A DNA stretch of 64,000 bases from Ampelocalamus luodianensis. Lineage: Eukaryota > Streptophyta > Magnoliopsida > Poales > Poaceae. Numbering within the stretch: position 1 is the first letter of the stretch; each line of letters begins with the position of its first letter. The stretch lies in the NCBI GenBank assembly GCA_036346255.1, contig CM070632.1, positions 35,614,657 to 35,678,656 on the forward strand, given 5' to 3'. The position numbers and the translations under genes are program-made. The notes beneath the pieces were generated by a model. The model was not told the origin of the DNA, ran no database searches, and saw only the letters and a program-made list of their open reading frames with translations. This document shows, one piece after another, positions 21,712 to 35,280 of the stretch.

Positions 21712-23647
21712 TGTGAGGACCCCAGTTTATTTGGCTTGTAATGCTTAGCCTTCCATTGACCCTAGCATCACAATTCAAATAAACCAAGCCTCGAGATATG
21801 TATACTTCCAAAATGCAGATATACACACCGTTACAAAATCAAGCATCAATTCCATACACGAGAGGTTACAATATCAAAACTTCATCATATACAACATTGA
21901 AATTACAAGATAAATAACAAACTACACAATGGAAGCAAAGCCATAAGATGGCGATAAATAAAAACCAATTAGTGTGCCTTTACCCACAAGGCAACCAACC
22001 GGCCGCCAAGCTAGTCGTCAAACCCGTAGCACAGACTCACAAAAGGAAAGCCCTTGGGGCTCACCTTCTTCCTCTGCAACAAAACATTAAGCAAAGCATC
22101 GAGTACAAAAATTGTTTTTGTACTGCAAGACTCGACGTGTAAGGGTATGAACTATAATTAACTACATGCAAGCTTTATTTAAGTGGAGGGGGCTCTGGAC
22201 TTATTTTTAGCATAAAGCCAGTTTTCTTTTACAATAATGTGATAGTTTGAAGGCAGTTTTAACTATTCAAATTTTATTTGCAGAAATAACACGTCTGATG
22301 AAGTAGTAACATAAAGATATCCTGGAGATGACCAACCCAATGGCCATCACAACAATAGTATGAACACCCGTTCATACCAACCCATCAAGTTTTAATTAAA
22401 ATGTTGTAGTCTAACTCTTGAAAGACCTCCCCAAGTGTGTCCATAACCTAGGACGAGGCTATTCGAATAGATTTAACCCTGCAGGGGTGTACCAATGTAC
22501 CCACACTTTAGACCGCCTTTCCACGACCACGGTTAGCATACTTCCTTTGGTATGCAGGCACGGCTAAGTCTAACATGACGTTTTCCAATATTGTGTATCA
22601 ACTACGAGTCGCTCGTATGGATAGAAATCCATACGCTTACATGGTAAAGCCGAAAAGACAACAAATCCCAACACGGGTGAAGCTTTTCGGACAACTACCA
22701 TGCTCCCAACACCATCCCTCCTGCGACCTCCTGCGACCCGGAGCCAATACACGCCAAAGTACTAAGTCAAGAGAGGTCCCATACCCCCTAGTGTGGTTAG
22801 CACGCAAGAATGCTTGGTTTAGTGTAACAAGATGTTCGGTCCTTGTTGACTCGAGCACCATTCCAGTCACACCCAAAATCACACCAACTTACCATTGTGC
22901 CCAAGTCCAAATCATTTTAATTTCAGTTTTTAGTTTTCACAAATATACATAGCACAAAGGCTAAATTTTAAAGGTCATAATAAGTTTGTGTGATCAAGGT
23001 TATCGACTAAGTCGATAACCGCTGAATTCTACCGGTAACTAAGCATTGCTAAGCATCATATTGTAAAGACAAATAAAAGGCCCTAAATCATTCACCGGGC
23101 TCTAATTCACTAGTGAGAATAATATTCCTAAGGTAGTGGCAGGGGTGAACAATTTTCAGGGCAACAATGCAATGGGATTAACTACCTCTAATCGACAAAA
23201 TTAATCATTGACACAAAAGCATGCATACGTACAAGTAAAACAAAGTATTAGATTTTTTAAAAGTAATGGGATTGAGTGGATATGATCAAACTGCTTGCCT
23301 TTGCTTTGTTTGAGATATTCGACTTGCTGCAGAGGATCGCTCTCGAAAACAACGCCATATAACGAAAAAAACTGCTAAAGCGAAAAACAACGAATAAACA
23401 CCAGAACGCCAACAGTAATAAAAAATCAAACACACAGAAGATAGAATAAGAATTTAGGAACAACAAATTAGATGATACGGAATTTATTTAAATTAGATTG
23501 GATTTCTTCTGATTGCTCTCTCCAAACTCACTTATTTTCCACGATAATCATACAGTCAAAATCAATCCTCTTATATATTTTCCTCTTTCGGCAGACTTTG
23601 ATGGTGATTGTGTGCACATCTATTAGCTACAACATATGGGCTCTAGT

Positions 23648-26184
23648 TGTAACACCCCAGCCCATCATGAGCCTGGAATGCTACCATAATAGCGTAAAAC
23701 AAATTAATTCTAAGGCACTTTACAAAAAAATTAGTGAACCTCCTTTGTATAAATAATCATACAGGAGGTTCGCACAAGAAACAATAACAATAATCAATTA
23801 ACGATCTTCCGATTCAAAACATAATCATAAAGACATCCATATTATGCTAATCAACGCTATTACACAAATCCAACATAAGGCATAACCAAAGAGAAGCCCT
23901 TAGCGGTTTATTCGATTATTTAAGCATGATTAACTTTATTGAATTATAATCTCAATGTTCGTGGCGTGCTTCAAAACTATAACTATGCCCTCCCATGCAT
24001 GTCGCGCCTTTTTGAGAGGTACCTAAACAAACAACAACAACAAGGGTGAGTTCGATGACTCAGCAAGTACACTATAATCAAAGACAACATTCTTAATGGT
24101 AATTCAACACTCAATACACTTCACAACATTTAGGATAAACCATGCACATGCTATGCGGTATGCTCAACTTTCACTTTATCCTTTACTTTGTCTCTTATCA
24201 TTACACTGTAATGCGAGTGTGCATCCGTCAATGCACACCCATGCTGTGCCTTCTAGCACAGGGACCAATGCCCACATACCACCAATGTGGGGATCTAGCC
24301 CATGCTCCACGAGCATGGGGATCTTTGCCCGTCATCATTATGACGGGATCTCAACAATATCATGGTCAACTCATGGCCGAGCCCACAAATGCCAACATGA
24401 TGCGTGTGTATGCAATTTCAATAAGAACAATAAATGAACAAATGCATTCACATCTTCATGGCATACAAGTAGACTATTCATAATACAACTTTCTCATCCT
24501 TAGGTATCATACTTTTCCAACATCAATGCGTAGTATATAACATATGCACCACTACACACGAACTATAATTTTCACATCGTAATGACATTCATGGTTCACA
24601 CCAAACATTATCTAATATAACACAAGACTCCACTCAATAAGTTCAATGCTATTCCTTAATGCACTTGCAATACAGGTAACAAAAACATTCATAAGCATAC
24701 TTCATCATAGAGATGCATTTGAGTAACAGGATCATATATAAGCCACTTCCATACTCAAACTAACTAAACAATGACATTCACCACAAACAATCAATTCAAC
24801 ACTTATTCAACATCTGTCTACTAAAATTGTACTTGCCTCAACCGTGCGAAGGTGGATGTCGAGGATAAGGTACTGCTCCAGAGCCAAACCCACACTGGAC
24901 ATATAAATGAGACATGCTAAGGCTACCATGTAGGTCTAATAACAAAGCTGTAATCACAAATGAACTCATCGTCCACTCGACGCGATCCCGACTCTATTAT
25001 CGGTGCGATTTCCTTTCAGAGAACAGCCCCTTGAAAAATCATAACTTCTTGTACAGAAATCCAAATGAAGTTATCTTGGATATTCTAAAAGGTTATTGAA
25101 TTCCCTTCTAAACCTAGTTGGTGAGGTTCTCTGATTCGGCCCTTTACTATCCCTACCAAGCCATTCAACAAAGCATCAATTTTTGCGTCGGTCTCGGACA
25201 GCAACAATAAAACTATCATAACTTTCTATACATTCATCCGCATTTCATGATCTTTACTTTTCCTGAAAGCTGGAAGGATTATCTACATTTTTCGTTATGG
25301 CGAGACCCTCTGATTTGTCCTCTAAATATACGCTTAGGTCGAAACACTAAAACCTGTCAGACCAGCAACCATTCCATAGCATAGACCCAATAAGAATAAA
25401 ATCATAACTTTTTCTACAGAGGTCCAAATGACGTGATTCTTGTCGGCAATGAAAGATAACGAGATATCCTACAACTCTCTAGGAGATCCCAAGTTCCAAT
25501 TCGGCACTTATCAAATTCTTACTTAATTAACAAGTTAACTGCAGATTCTCGTCAGGATTTTGGGACAGCAGCACTAAACAAATCATAACTTTCTAACCGT
25601 TAATCGGATTTGGGCGTTCTTGGCGGCCACTTAAACCTAAGAACAAACCCCACATATCTCTAGGAGATGGGGTCTCCATATTCTGCTTCTAAGGATACGA
25701 AAACAGCCACGCACTAATCTGGACAGAACGCGATCTAAACCCAACATTGCTAGAAAAACAACAATTAAACATCTAGACGATGGGACAACGGTTACCCTTG
25801 ACGAGCAGCGTGAGCGCACGGCGATCTCCACCCCCAAGAAGGCCTCCTCTACTCACCTCCTTCCTCCTCCCATGGCCGGCGGCGGAGTCGTGCACCGGGA
25901 GAGTCGTGCACAAGGAGGCGCCGGTGGAGGAGCTGCCGGGCGGGAGGGCTGCCATGGGAGGAGGTGCTACAGGTGCGGCGGCTACTGTAGCGTCGTGCTA
26001 CAGTACTCCACTACAATGTAGGGCTAGGGTTTGCCTCCCCCTTTTAAGTGGTTCCTCGGTTGGGCCAAAAGCTATGGGCGAAGGCCAGTTCTAATACTCT
26101 TTCTAACTTCGAATTTTCTTTTCTAATTCTATTTAATTTCAGTACTAATCACTTATTTGTTTTATTTTTAAGCAGGATATTACA
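23648..26184 (-). repeat. Element B 3' LTR
   Basis: It starts TGTAACACCCCAGCCC and ends GGATATTACA. It contains the diverged hairpin array (24217-24347) and a GC-rich U3 at 25780-26040, with a weak TATA-like CACTTAAAAGGGGG on the minus strand at about 26049-26036. It is near-identical to 29967-32526; most differences are short and at CG/CHG sites. Confidence 0.88.
24217..24347. other. Hairpin array in B 3' LTR
   Basis: In order: arms gtgtgcat and atgcacac, loop ccgtca (24217-24238); arms ctgtgc and gcacag, loop cttcta (24244-24261); arms cccacat and atgtggg (24271-24291); arms cccatgctc and gagcatggg, loop cac (24299-24319); arms cccgtcat and atgacggg, loop catt (24328-24347). Spacers are GGGACCA and GGGATCT. 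A weak sixth stem follows at about 24361-24380. Stem sequences differ from E and F but pairing is kept. Confidence 0.85.
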
Positions 26185-29100
26185 TTCTACCCCCTTAAAT
26201 AGAATTCGACCCGAATTCTACTTGTCGTTCTATTTGCAAGAACACCACAGTGAAATTAATCACAATTAACACGTGCTCAAAGTAAACAACTCGTATTACA
26301 TTCGCTCATACAAGATTCCAATTCACAAGTTGCTTCCCTCTCGGACTTATGGGATCACATCGCCTTGACGGATACTAACCTCTTACACCTCAACACTAGT
26401 CTCGACCTTTACAGGTACACTCAACACACGGGACTCAAAGGTAGGTTCTTATTTGTTGGCCAACAGCTCTAACAAAATCTCAAACTTCGGACCTCTCATG
26501 TACTCACTCAACACCAGAATATACAAGACATTGCGTACTCTGCGCATGTACTCGAAATGGTCCTAACGATACGCCAATCTACAAAACTCCGTAACTATCG
26601 GAACCTATCCAACACACCTTTGGTTAAACTTCCCTTTTATGCGAATTACACCATCTGCACAAAAACACACGGAACTCTAATTCCAACTCTCGATCGATCA
26701 CTTTACCTATGCAAGCACATCTCCTTTGACAAGGGACGTACAAAGAACTCGCCTACCAACTCACTTATCAGAAGAACTCAACGGAAAACCAAGTTTGTCA
26801 TAATGCATCAACTCAAAACCATCTCCCACTAGAAAAGCTCAATCCAAAATCAATAAATATATCAAGAAAACTTTTCCACCTTTCAAGTTGGCGGGTTGCG
26901 ACAAACACCACAATAGCGAGGCTAAATCACTCAAATGACCAAAATAACCATTTCTTTTAAACCAAAAGAATCAGGCAAACCAGGAGAATCTTCCCAATTT
27001 ATATTTGCTTTGTCATAGAGACTATGCTCAAATAAAAACCAGAAACATTTCATTATCCGAGAATAATACCCTTTTTTCAAACTTTCTTGTAAGACTTCAA
27101 TTTTCTCTTAAACCATGAGATTCCAATCATCACATAACATACTAATTCATTTCCTTTAGTTTGGCAACCTCAAAGCTATGCTCAAGGTGAACACATATTC
27201 CACGCCTATGTAGAGAGACTCTTCCAACCCATAATAACATACTCGATCAACTTCTCTACACAAAGGAATTACTTTGATAAATAATTCCCAACACACCACA
27301 ATATAGATTTACATACAATCACATCATCTCAATCTTTTAGGGATAATCGACTTGAAATTTACCACATTCATGCTCATTTAGTGCATCCAAAGATTCTATC
27401 AAAGTTCACCATATCTCTTGGAACCTAATCACGGGAACCAAGATGCTAGCGTGAAAATGTAAACCCAATTCAACCTTTAAGACTCTTACAATAAATTTTC
27501 GGTATTCTTGATAGGCAACCTCGAGATCGAAGACTCGAATTTCATACACTCAACAATAACCTTAGTTATTAATGTTAGCATTCGTCACCAATCAAGTAAC
27601 CACTCAAGTTAACTCGTTTCATCAATCTTAGACCTTCTCCAACCCACACCAAGCAAAAGCGGCTACTCGACCACAATATACCCATTCACAAAACCTAACT
27701 AATTGACTAGGATTCAAACATACTCAATCACTAACATCCATACATAAATATGTTCTTGATCAAGTTATCCATACTTGCTAACTCTAATGTTACTCACCAC
27801 ATTGTGCGCAACCTTGGACAACATCTCGCTATAGGTCCTCCTAGTTGCGACCACGAAATCTGTTAACTCCAAAGTCAAACACCCTATTTAAATCAAATCC
27901 TCTCTAAGGTTCAATAAACCAATTTATTACTCAATGCCTCTCCCAAAGGTTCACGGGTCATCCACTAGACCACCACTATTTCATTGCGGATCACATCAGA
28001 AGATACTTTGCAACTTAGTTCGATTAACCCTTTCTTAGAAGAAGAGGCAAATAGAAATAAATTTCAGCACAAGGAAAACGTTACCACTTACAGTAATTAG
28101 AAGATCAAGAGAGACAATCAAATAACAATGATCTCGAGAATAAACTGATAAAATCATAATTGAGGCACACGTCCCACAAGCAGAGAATAACAAGCCTCAA
28201 GCGGAAATAAAACTTTGCTTTTGAGATTCGGAAAAACTCTTATGAGTAAGATCAAAATCTTTAAACAAACTTCAATAACCAGACAAGTTACAAAACTTGA
28301 CTCCATTTTCCTTTAACAAAGAAAGCAACTTTCTTTGGAGTGCAGCGTCACCATGCCAACTCCACCAAGAAGAGATTTGAAGACCACATCATACAGATCA
28401 CTAGGGAGCTAAAAAAAAACCTCTCAACATTTCATGTTGCTCAAAACAAATTCAGTTACCATATCAACTTGAGGTCTGAAAGATCCCAGACCCAAAACTA
28501 GAAACCTTTTCACCTAATCCGTGTCAGGCAAGTGATCCAATCCCTTCATACAAAACATTCACTATTATCTTCATAATCCCTTATTGACAATCACATTAAC
28601 AACGAAATAATACACTCTTAGTGAAAGTCATCCGAGCCTCTGATCCCATCTTCAACCTCTCCAAAAGAAATACAACCCATACGGTTAAAATAAACCTCTT
28701 TCAACAACATCATGCTTATCAAATAACAATTTCGCAAAACACGATTTCAGATATCACTTATCATTTATCCATCCAACTATTAGTCTTGCTCAACACACAC
28801 TTCATCTATCACTAACAATCGACAATGGTATTCATCACGTATGCTCATAGGGCCCTCTGCTGCTTACCATCACCTATCCATTTATGAACACAAAGTCAAC
28901 ATTCCACTATATACTTAGGGTTTAACTAAAGATTTAATAACACCATCTCCTTTAATCACCGGTTTTCACAGTACTACCTCAACATTCCTCTAATCCGATA
29001 TCGTAGGTTTCAATCTTGTGATTATGTAAGATCATCAATACCTCACTTTTTTTAATAAATCTCGGATTCCTAGTAGGTGTAAGCATACCTTTACTCACAG

Positions 29101-29929
29101 TTCATCAAGAACTACTAAAAGACAGACATCCACTTAATCAACTTCAATTACAAAGCTCAGGTTAAAACCAATTATGCTCCACGCAAATGTCCCTTCTTGA
29201 TAATTTATGCTATAACAATTAATCTAGATGATTACCACCTCCCATTTAATCACAACAAGACACATAATGAGTTTTAACTTTTTTTTTTTAGGAAAAGAGG
29301 CATAGAACTTAATCACTCGAAATAATCCAAGAGAAATACATAAGCCAAAGGTTTCACAGAGTTAAGGAACTTGCAACAAAAAACTTTCATTACCCGCAAT
29401 GCCAAGCGAATAAATGGGTCAAGTGTGCCAACAAGAAGGTAGAACTCTCATAATAAGGAAAAAATTTCCAATGACGACATTCACAAATAGCAAGAATAGC
29501 TCAAGTGTCGGAAAAGACAACATTTGCTCTATAAAACAATTATAAACCAATTGAAACCCATCAGCGCAAGCGGCTCAACGATTGGAAGAACAAGGCTTGC
29601 TTTAAGCGGTCAAATTAATCGGTGGAAACGCATCAACGGAAGGAACTACTAATCCAAGAGAAATTCATCAAGCACGATTGAACGAGTAGACCAAATCAAA
29701 ATTAGGAAAGAGAACAACCTCTCCAAAGATACTCACTATTACCCTACTATGAGCGGTAGTGTAGCACAGTAAAGCCCGGGGCCACAACCACGACCCCAAT
29801 CTCTCAACATGGGTTATCCCCACACCTAATAACCTTGGTATAATACTATAGATATATCTGATCATAACAGAGATCAACAATACAACATAACGGAAGCGTA
29901 TATGCAATGCAAAAACCCAACCCACCTAC
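26185..29929 (-). other. Element B internal region, AT-rich and non-coding
   Basis: About 3.7 kb without recognisable protein domains on either strand; the longest frames (26557-26832 plus, 29925-29668 minus) match nothing I know. It begins with the PPT at the left. Its right end (minus strand TGTGCACAGTAGGTGGG-like in E; here cccacctactgtgcaca) breaks at an 8-bp palindrome about 58 bp before the expected LTR junction. Such long non-coding interiors are typical of large non-autonomous LTR derivatives. Confidence 0.75.
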
Positions 29930-29966
29930 TGTGCACATCTATTAGCTACAACATATGGGCTCTAGT
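29930..29966. repeat. 37-bp copy of B's left flank before its second LTR
   Basis: The bases 29930-29966 repeat 23611-23647, the D-LTR sequence directly left of B, starting with TGTGCACA and ending with the duplication ctagt. In E the family leader continues after the same TGTGCACA (18369-18376) with a different sequence and reaches the primer site, so here about 58 bp including the primer site have been replaced. Confidence 0.85.
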
Positions 29967-32526
29967 TGTAACACCCCAGCCCATCATGAGCCTGGAATGC
30001 TACCATAATAGCATAAAACAAATTAATTCTAAGGCACTTTACAAAAAAATTTCGGCAGAACCTCCTTTGTATAAATAATCATACCGGAGGTTCGCACAAG
30101 AAACAATAACAATAATCAATTAACCAGTCTTCCAATTCAAAACATAATCATAAAGACATCCATATTATGCTAATCAACGCTATTACACAAATCCAACATA
30201 AGGCATAACCAAAAGAGAAGCCCTTAAGCAGTTTATTCAGTTATTTAAGCATGATTAACTTTATTGAATTATAATCTCAATGTTCGTGGCGTGCTTCAAA
30301 ACTATAACTATGCCCTCCCATGCATGTCGCGCCTTTTGAGAGGTACCTAAACAAACAACAACAACAAGGGTGAGTTCGATGACTCAGCAAGTACACTATA
30401 ATCAAAGACAACATTCTTAATGGTAATTCAACAACTCAATACACTTCACAACATTTAGGATAAACCATGCACATGCTATGCGGTATGCTCAACTTTCACT
30501 TTATCCATTACTTTGTCTCTTAGCATTACACATGTGCGGGTGTGCATCCGTCAATGCACACCCATGCAATGCCTTCTAGCACGGGGACCAGTGCCCACAT
30601 ACCACCAATGTGGGGATCTAGGCCCATGCTCCACGAGCATGGGGATCTTTGCCCGTCATCATTATGACGGGGATCTCAACAATAGCATGGTCAACTCGTG
30701 GCCGAGCCCACAAATGCCAACATGATGCGTGTGTATGCAATTTCAATAAGAACAATAAATGAACAAATGCATTCACATCTTCATGGCATACAAGTAGACT
30801 ATTCATAATACAACTTTCTCATCCTTAGGTATCATACTTTTCCAACATCAATGCGTAGTATATAACATATGCACCACTACACACGAACTATAATTTTCAC
30901 ATCGCATAAACATTCATGGTTCACACCAAACATTATCTAATATAACACAAGACTCCACTCAATAAGTTCAATGCTATTCCTTAATGCACTTGCAATACAG
31001 TAACAAAAACATTCATAAGCATACTTCATCATAGAGATGCATTTCAGGTAACAGGATCATATATAAGCCACTTCCATACTCAAACTAACTAAACAATGAC
31101 ATTCACCACAAACAATCAATTCAACACTCATTCAACATCTGTCTACTAAAATTGTACTTGCCTCAACCGTGCGAAGGTGGATGTCGAGGATAAGGTACTG
31201 CTCCCGAGCCAAACCCACACTGGACATATAAATGAGACATGCTAAGGCTACCATGTAGGTCTAATAACAAAACTGTAATCACAAATGAACTCATCGTCCA
31301 CTTGGCGCGATCCCGACTCTATTATCGGTGCGATTTCCTTTCAGAGAACAGCCCCTTGAAAAATCATAACTTCTTGTACAGAAATCCAAATGAAGTGATC
31401 TTGGACATTCTGAAAAGTTTATTGAATTCCCCTTCTAAACCTAGTTGGTGAGGTTCTCTGATTCGGCCCTTTACTAGCCCTACCAAGCCATTCAACAAAG
31501 CATCAATTTTCGCGTCGGGTCTCTGGACTGTAACAATAAAACTATCATAAATTTCTATACATTCATCCGAATTTCATGATCTTTACTTTTCCTGAAATCT
31601 GGAAGGATTATCTACATTTTTCGTTATGGCGAGACCCTCTGATTTGTCCTCTAAATATACGCTTAGGTCGAAACACTAAAACCTGTCAGACCAGCAACCA
31701 TTCCACAGCATAGACCCAATAAGAATAAAATCATAACTTTTGCTACAGAGGTCCAAATGACGTGATTCTTGTCGGCAATAAAAGATAACGAGATATCCTA
31801 CAACTCTCTAGGAGATCCCAAGTTCCAATTTGGCACTTATCAAATTCTTACTTAATTAACAAGTTAACTGCAGATTCTCGTCAGGATTTTGGGACAGCAG
31901 CACTAAACAAATCATAACTTTCTAACCGTTAATCGGATTTGGGCGTTCTTGGCGGCCACTTAAACCTAAGAACAAACCCCACATATCTCTAGGAGATGGG
32001 GTCTCCAGATTCTGCTTCTAAGGATACGAAAACAGCCACGCACTAATCTGGACAGAACGCGATCTAAACCCGACATTGCTAGAAAAACAACAATTAAACA
32101 TCTAGACGATGGGACAGCGGTTACCCTTGACGAACGACATAGACGACGACGATCTCCACCCCCCCAAGAAGGCCTCCTCTACTCACCTCCTTCCTCCTCC
32201 CATGGTCGGCGGCGGGGAGTCGTGCACCGGGGAGAGTCGTGCACAGGGAGGCGCCGGTGGAGGAGCTGCCAGGGCGGGGAGGGGCTGCCATGGGAGGAGG
32301 TGCTACAGTGCGGCGGCTACTATAGCGTCGTGCTACAGTACTCCACTACAATGTAGGGCTAGGGTTTGCCTCCCCCCTTTTAAGTGGTTCCTCAGTTGGT
32401 CCAAAAAGCTATGGGCCGAAGGCCCGAGTTCTAATACTCTTTCTAACTTTTGAATTTTTCTTTTCTAATTCTATTTAATTTCAGTACTAATCACTTATTT
32501 GTTTTATTTTTAAACGGGATATTACA
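29967..32526 (-). repeat. Element B 5' LTR
   Basis: Second LTR copy, ending ATATTACA before ctagt. Its hairpin array (30538-30670) includes a perfect 10-bp stem, arms gggtgtgcat and atgcacaccc, loop ccgtca (30538-30563). GC-rich U3 at 32110-32370 ends near a weak TATA-like run. Because it has ctagt on both sides it looks, locally, like a solo LTR. Confidence 0.87.
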
Positions 32527-35272
32527 CTAGTTACTAGAATCCACCTTATTATACCATTCTCTAGTTATCATTCGGATCACTTGATTTAATTGATTTAGTT
32601 CAGCCACTGATTGTTACTATATGAAACACAATTGCTATTTCAGCATTTTATATCTGAACATCTATAAGCTAAGAAACATACTACCCCAATTTAAATAGCT
32701 AACTATTCTATGTATCCTTCACTGTTATAAGCTTATTAGACCTACAAATTTGTTATTGGAGTACTGATGAGCTCATAAGCGAACTGACAATTACAAAACA
32801 CATTTCTAACCAACCTAATGGAATTAGCCCTACTGCAGATCTCCCAAAGGTGCCATATGAACCTATTGCTATCCAGATCAAGCGATCCAAACTGGCTAAT
32901 ATAGCCCGACAATCCAACTTATTAAAGTGCAACTTCAACTGTAAGTTGATCAGTAAGACTTATTGACTCACCAACTACTGGAACTAGTTCTACTAACAAA
33001 AAGACTAAAAGACACAAAGAGATTGAGCAAGAGTGGAAACTTCTGTTAGATGAAGTCCACAACACAACCACTCTCAAAACTACAAAACTACTAGCCAAAT
33101 AACATTATCATCTCATATGTGCACTAGTTAGCAAATGGACAACTCTTGGAAATGAACACAGGGGCTGCTAGCCAACCACCTACAAAACAACTTTCAGATT
33201 TAGCTGCTATTGATAGATAATTGTTCACTAATTAAACTTAAGAGAAACTCTAACTACTCGAATTAATCCAGTTATTAGCCAGCTGACAACTCTTATATTT
33301 TCAGATTACTATTCAAACACCTACAATAGAAACAAACTTTCTGGACAGGAGAGCTACAGATAGCCTTCCCACAATTTGAACTTCTAGACTTTCTTTAAAC
33401 TTAACTACAAATTATTTAACTAGAGTGATCTAATTGGCATACACCAAATTTGTGAGCACAAGAGTTAAGATTTTGCAGATGGTGCTTCTGACATTCTTCT
33501 TCTCTTCTCTGCTTAGACAACCGACAACAAGACATCTTCTATAAAGAGATGCTGTTAATTTCATTTCTTGCTAAACCGAAATTTCACTAAGCTAGTCATA
33601 CTTTTGAGTGGCATTCTTGTCGGACAAAATGGTGGAGTGCAAGTGGGTTCACCACTTTACTGACTTTTCAATTTGTCTCCCAATCAACTTCTCTGTTTCT
33701 CAGATCATCCAAAAGACTGCTATTATGACAAATGATCCATAAGCCTACTGACAATTCTAAATACATTTGGATGCTATACATTCATACAAGTTAGTAACCT
33801 ACTAACTGTTATTTATCTGAAAATACAACTTGTTAATGGAGTATCTAAAAGCTACTACCCTGTAACTGGCTAACTTTGCTACTAACATAATCCAATGGAA
33901 CTACTGACAATCATACTCTAATGAAACACTAACTTTAGCCCATTGTTCACCGATTTATTTACTAGCCCCTTCTCTCTCGTACATCCAAACTTGCATTAAC
34001 AGTGAGCTAGAGTGATAAGAGGGCTCACCTGACACAGAGAGGAGGAGCCGAAGGTGGCTTAGGTAGGGGCGTGGAGGAGGCGCGCTCGGGCGGTGGTGGT
34101 GCGGCGATTGTCGGCCTTGAGGAAGACCGGGAGGCGGCAGCACACTGCGCTGCGAGAGGCGGCCGAGCGAGCTCCACCGCAAACATACCAACACATTCTT
34201 TGAGGCATATTCACAAACACATAGGCGCAAGGAGAATGGACCAAAGCAGCTCATCCATGGCTCGCCGCCGGTCGGAAGGTCGGCGCGGTGGGCAACCGGG
34301 CGGGCAGCTCGGGAGCTTAGCGATGGCGGAGGCTGTGCATGCAGCAACCGGGGCGTGGAGGAGCTGGAGTAGCACCGGCAGCAGAGGGGGCCGATGGCGC
34401 TCGGGCTCCGAGCGCGGGCGCGGGAGGCCGAGCGGCTCGAGTCTGTGGCCGGGCTGGCAGCGGCAGCGCGCGAGCTGGCGCGGCCGGCCGGGAGGTGACA
34501 GAGGAGAGCTCGGTGGGGAAGGGCGGTGGAGCCGGGAGGTAGCAGCGGCGAGGGCAGCCGGCTGCTTGAGCGAGAGGAAAGGCACCGGGGTGGCGGTAGC
34601 GAAAAAGAGGAGGGCCGGCGGCCGGGTGGCGCTTCGGTGGGGGCGGCGACAACACGGATGGGGAGCGCGTGGAGAGAGGTGGAGATGAGGATGGCCGGGC
34701 AGCTGGGCGCCATGGACCAGGGGAGGCGGCGGCATTCTCCTTTGTTTCACTTGGTGAAGTTGAAGGGGAAAAGAGGAAATGGGCTAGCAGGGGCTTCGGT
34801 GGATTTGATGATGCCTCTATGTATGAAGCGGGCGGAGGAGCCGATGGCGAGCGATGCACTCGGCGAAAGGTTGGCCAGGAGGTGATCGAGGTCGGCGGCA
34901 CAGTAGCTTGAGGAAATGCAAGGGCGACGGAGGCAATGTGGCGAGTAGGGGCAGACCAACTGAACGACAACAGATAATCATACAAAAAGTTTAAAAAGTC
35001 TTGTATTTTTGCATTTTGGAAATTTTGGGATGTTACAATTCCCTTGGGCTTATTTTGGTCTGGCCCATCCCTATCCCCGCCACCTGTTGGCCTGTCTCGC
35101 CATAATCCCTGCCTGCCCCGCCGTTTCCCTCGCTCGGCCTAGCCGCTCCGCTCTGGCACACATTCCTGCGGTCCAGCTTGCCCCACGCACACATGGCCCA
35201 TTTTCGCGCGTCAGCCCAGCCGCCGCCACCCAAGTCCGTTTCGATGTCCGTGCACCCCACGTCACTGCCACC

Positions 35273-35280
35273 CATAAATA
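35273..35280 (+). promoter_or_regulatory. TATA box of solo LTR X
   Basis: CATAAATA in a GC-rich region, followed about 50 bp later by gaaaccctaggg. Plus orientation agrees with X. Confidence 0.55.

Larger units (their letters stand above)
23648..32526 (-). mobile_element. Element B: non-autonomous long-LTR element in D's 5' LTR
   Basis: Flanked by ctagt at 23643-23647 and 32527-32531; the uninterrupted site is seen in D's other LTR near 13683. LTR copies are 23648-26184 and 29967-32526. A PPT on the minus strand (TTTAAGGGGGTAGAA, 26199-26185) puts the 3' LTR on the left. The 3.7-kb interior is AT-rich with no gag or pol motif. The 5' LTR is not next to a primer site: a 37-bp copy of the left flank stands there instead (29930-29966). 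Confidence 0.85.
11750..35037 (-). mobile_element. Element D: non-autonomous long-LTR gypsy element
   Basis: Two LTRs (11750-20016 and 21712-35037, both enlarged by nested insertions) bracket only 1.7 kb of internal DNA. The 5-bp duplication attcc is at 11745-11749 and 35038-35042. Orientation is minus: a PPT (AAGGGGGGTAGATT on the minus strand) abuts the left LTR at 20017 and a primer site abuts the right LTR at 21708. Without insertions the LTRs are about 4.1-4.4 kb. No gag or pol is present, so movement would have required proteins from relatives such as G or H. Confidence 0.88.
21712..35037 (-). repeat. Element D 5' LTR (interrupted by B)
   Basis: Same terminal sequences as the 3' LTR. 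Net pieces are 21712-23647 and 32532-35037. Compared with the left copy it differs mostly by 1-3 base changes or indels at CG, CAG or CTG sites. It keeps about 390 bp (34560-34950) that are missing on the left. The GC-rich frames at 33955-34985 on both strands reflect U3 composition. The palindrome CTATTCGAATAG is at 22459-22470. Confidence 0.85.

Noticed and set aside
33955..34985. Long open frames up to 252 codons on both strands (also 15114-15761)
   Set aside because: They lie in the GC-rich U3 part of D's LTRs, are Pro/Ala/Ser/Arg-rich on every frame, and the two LTR copies do not conserve the frame.
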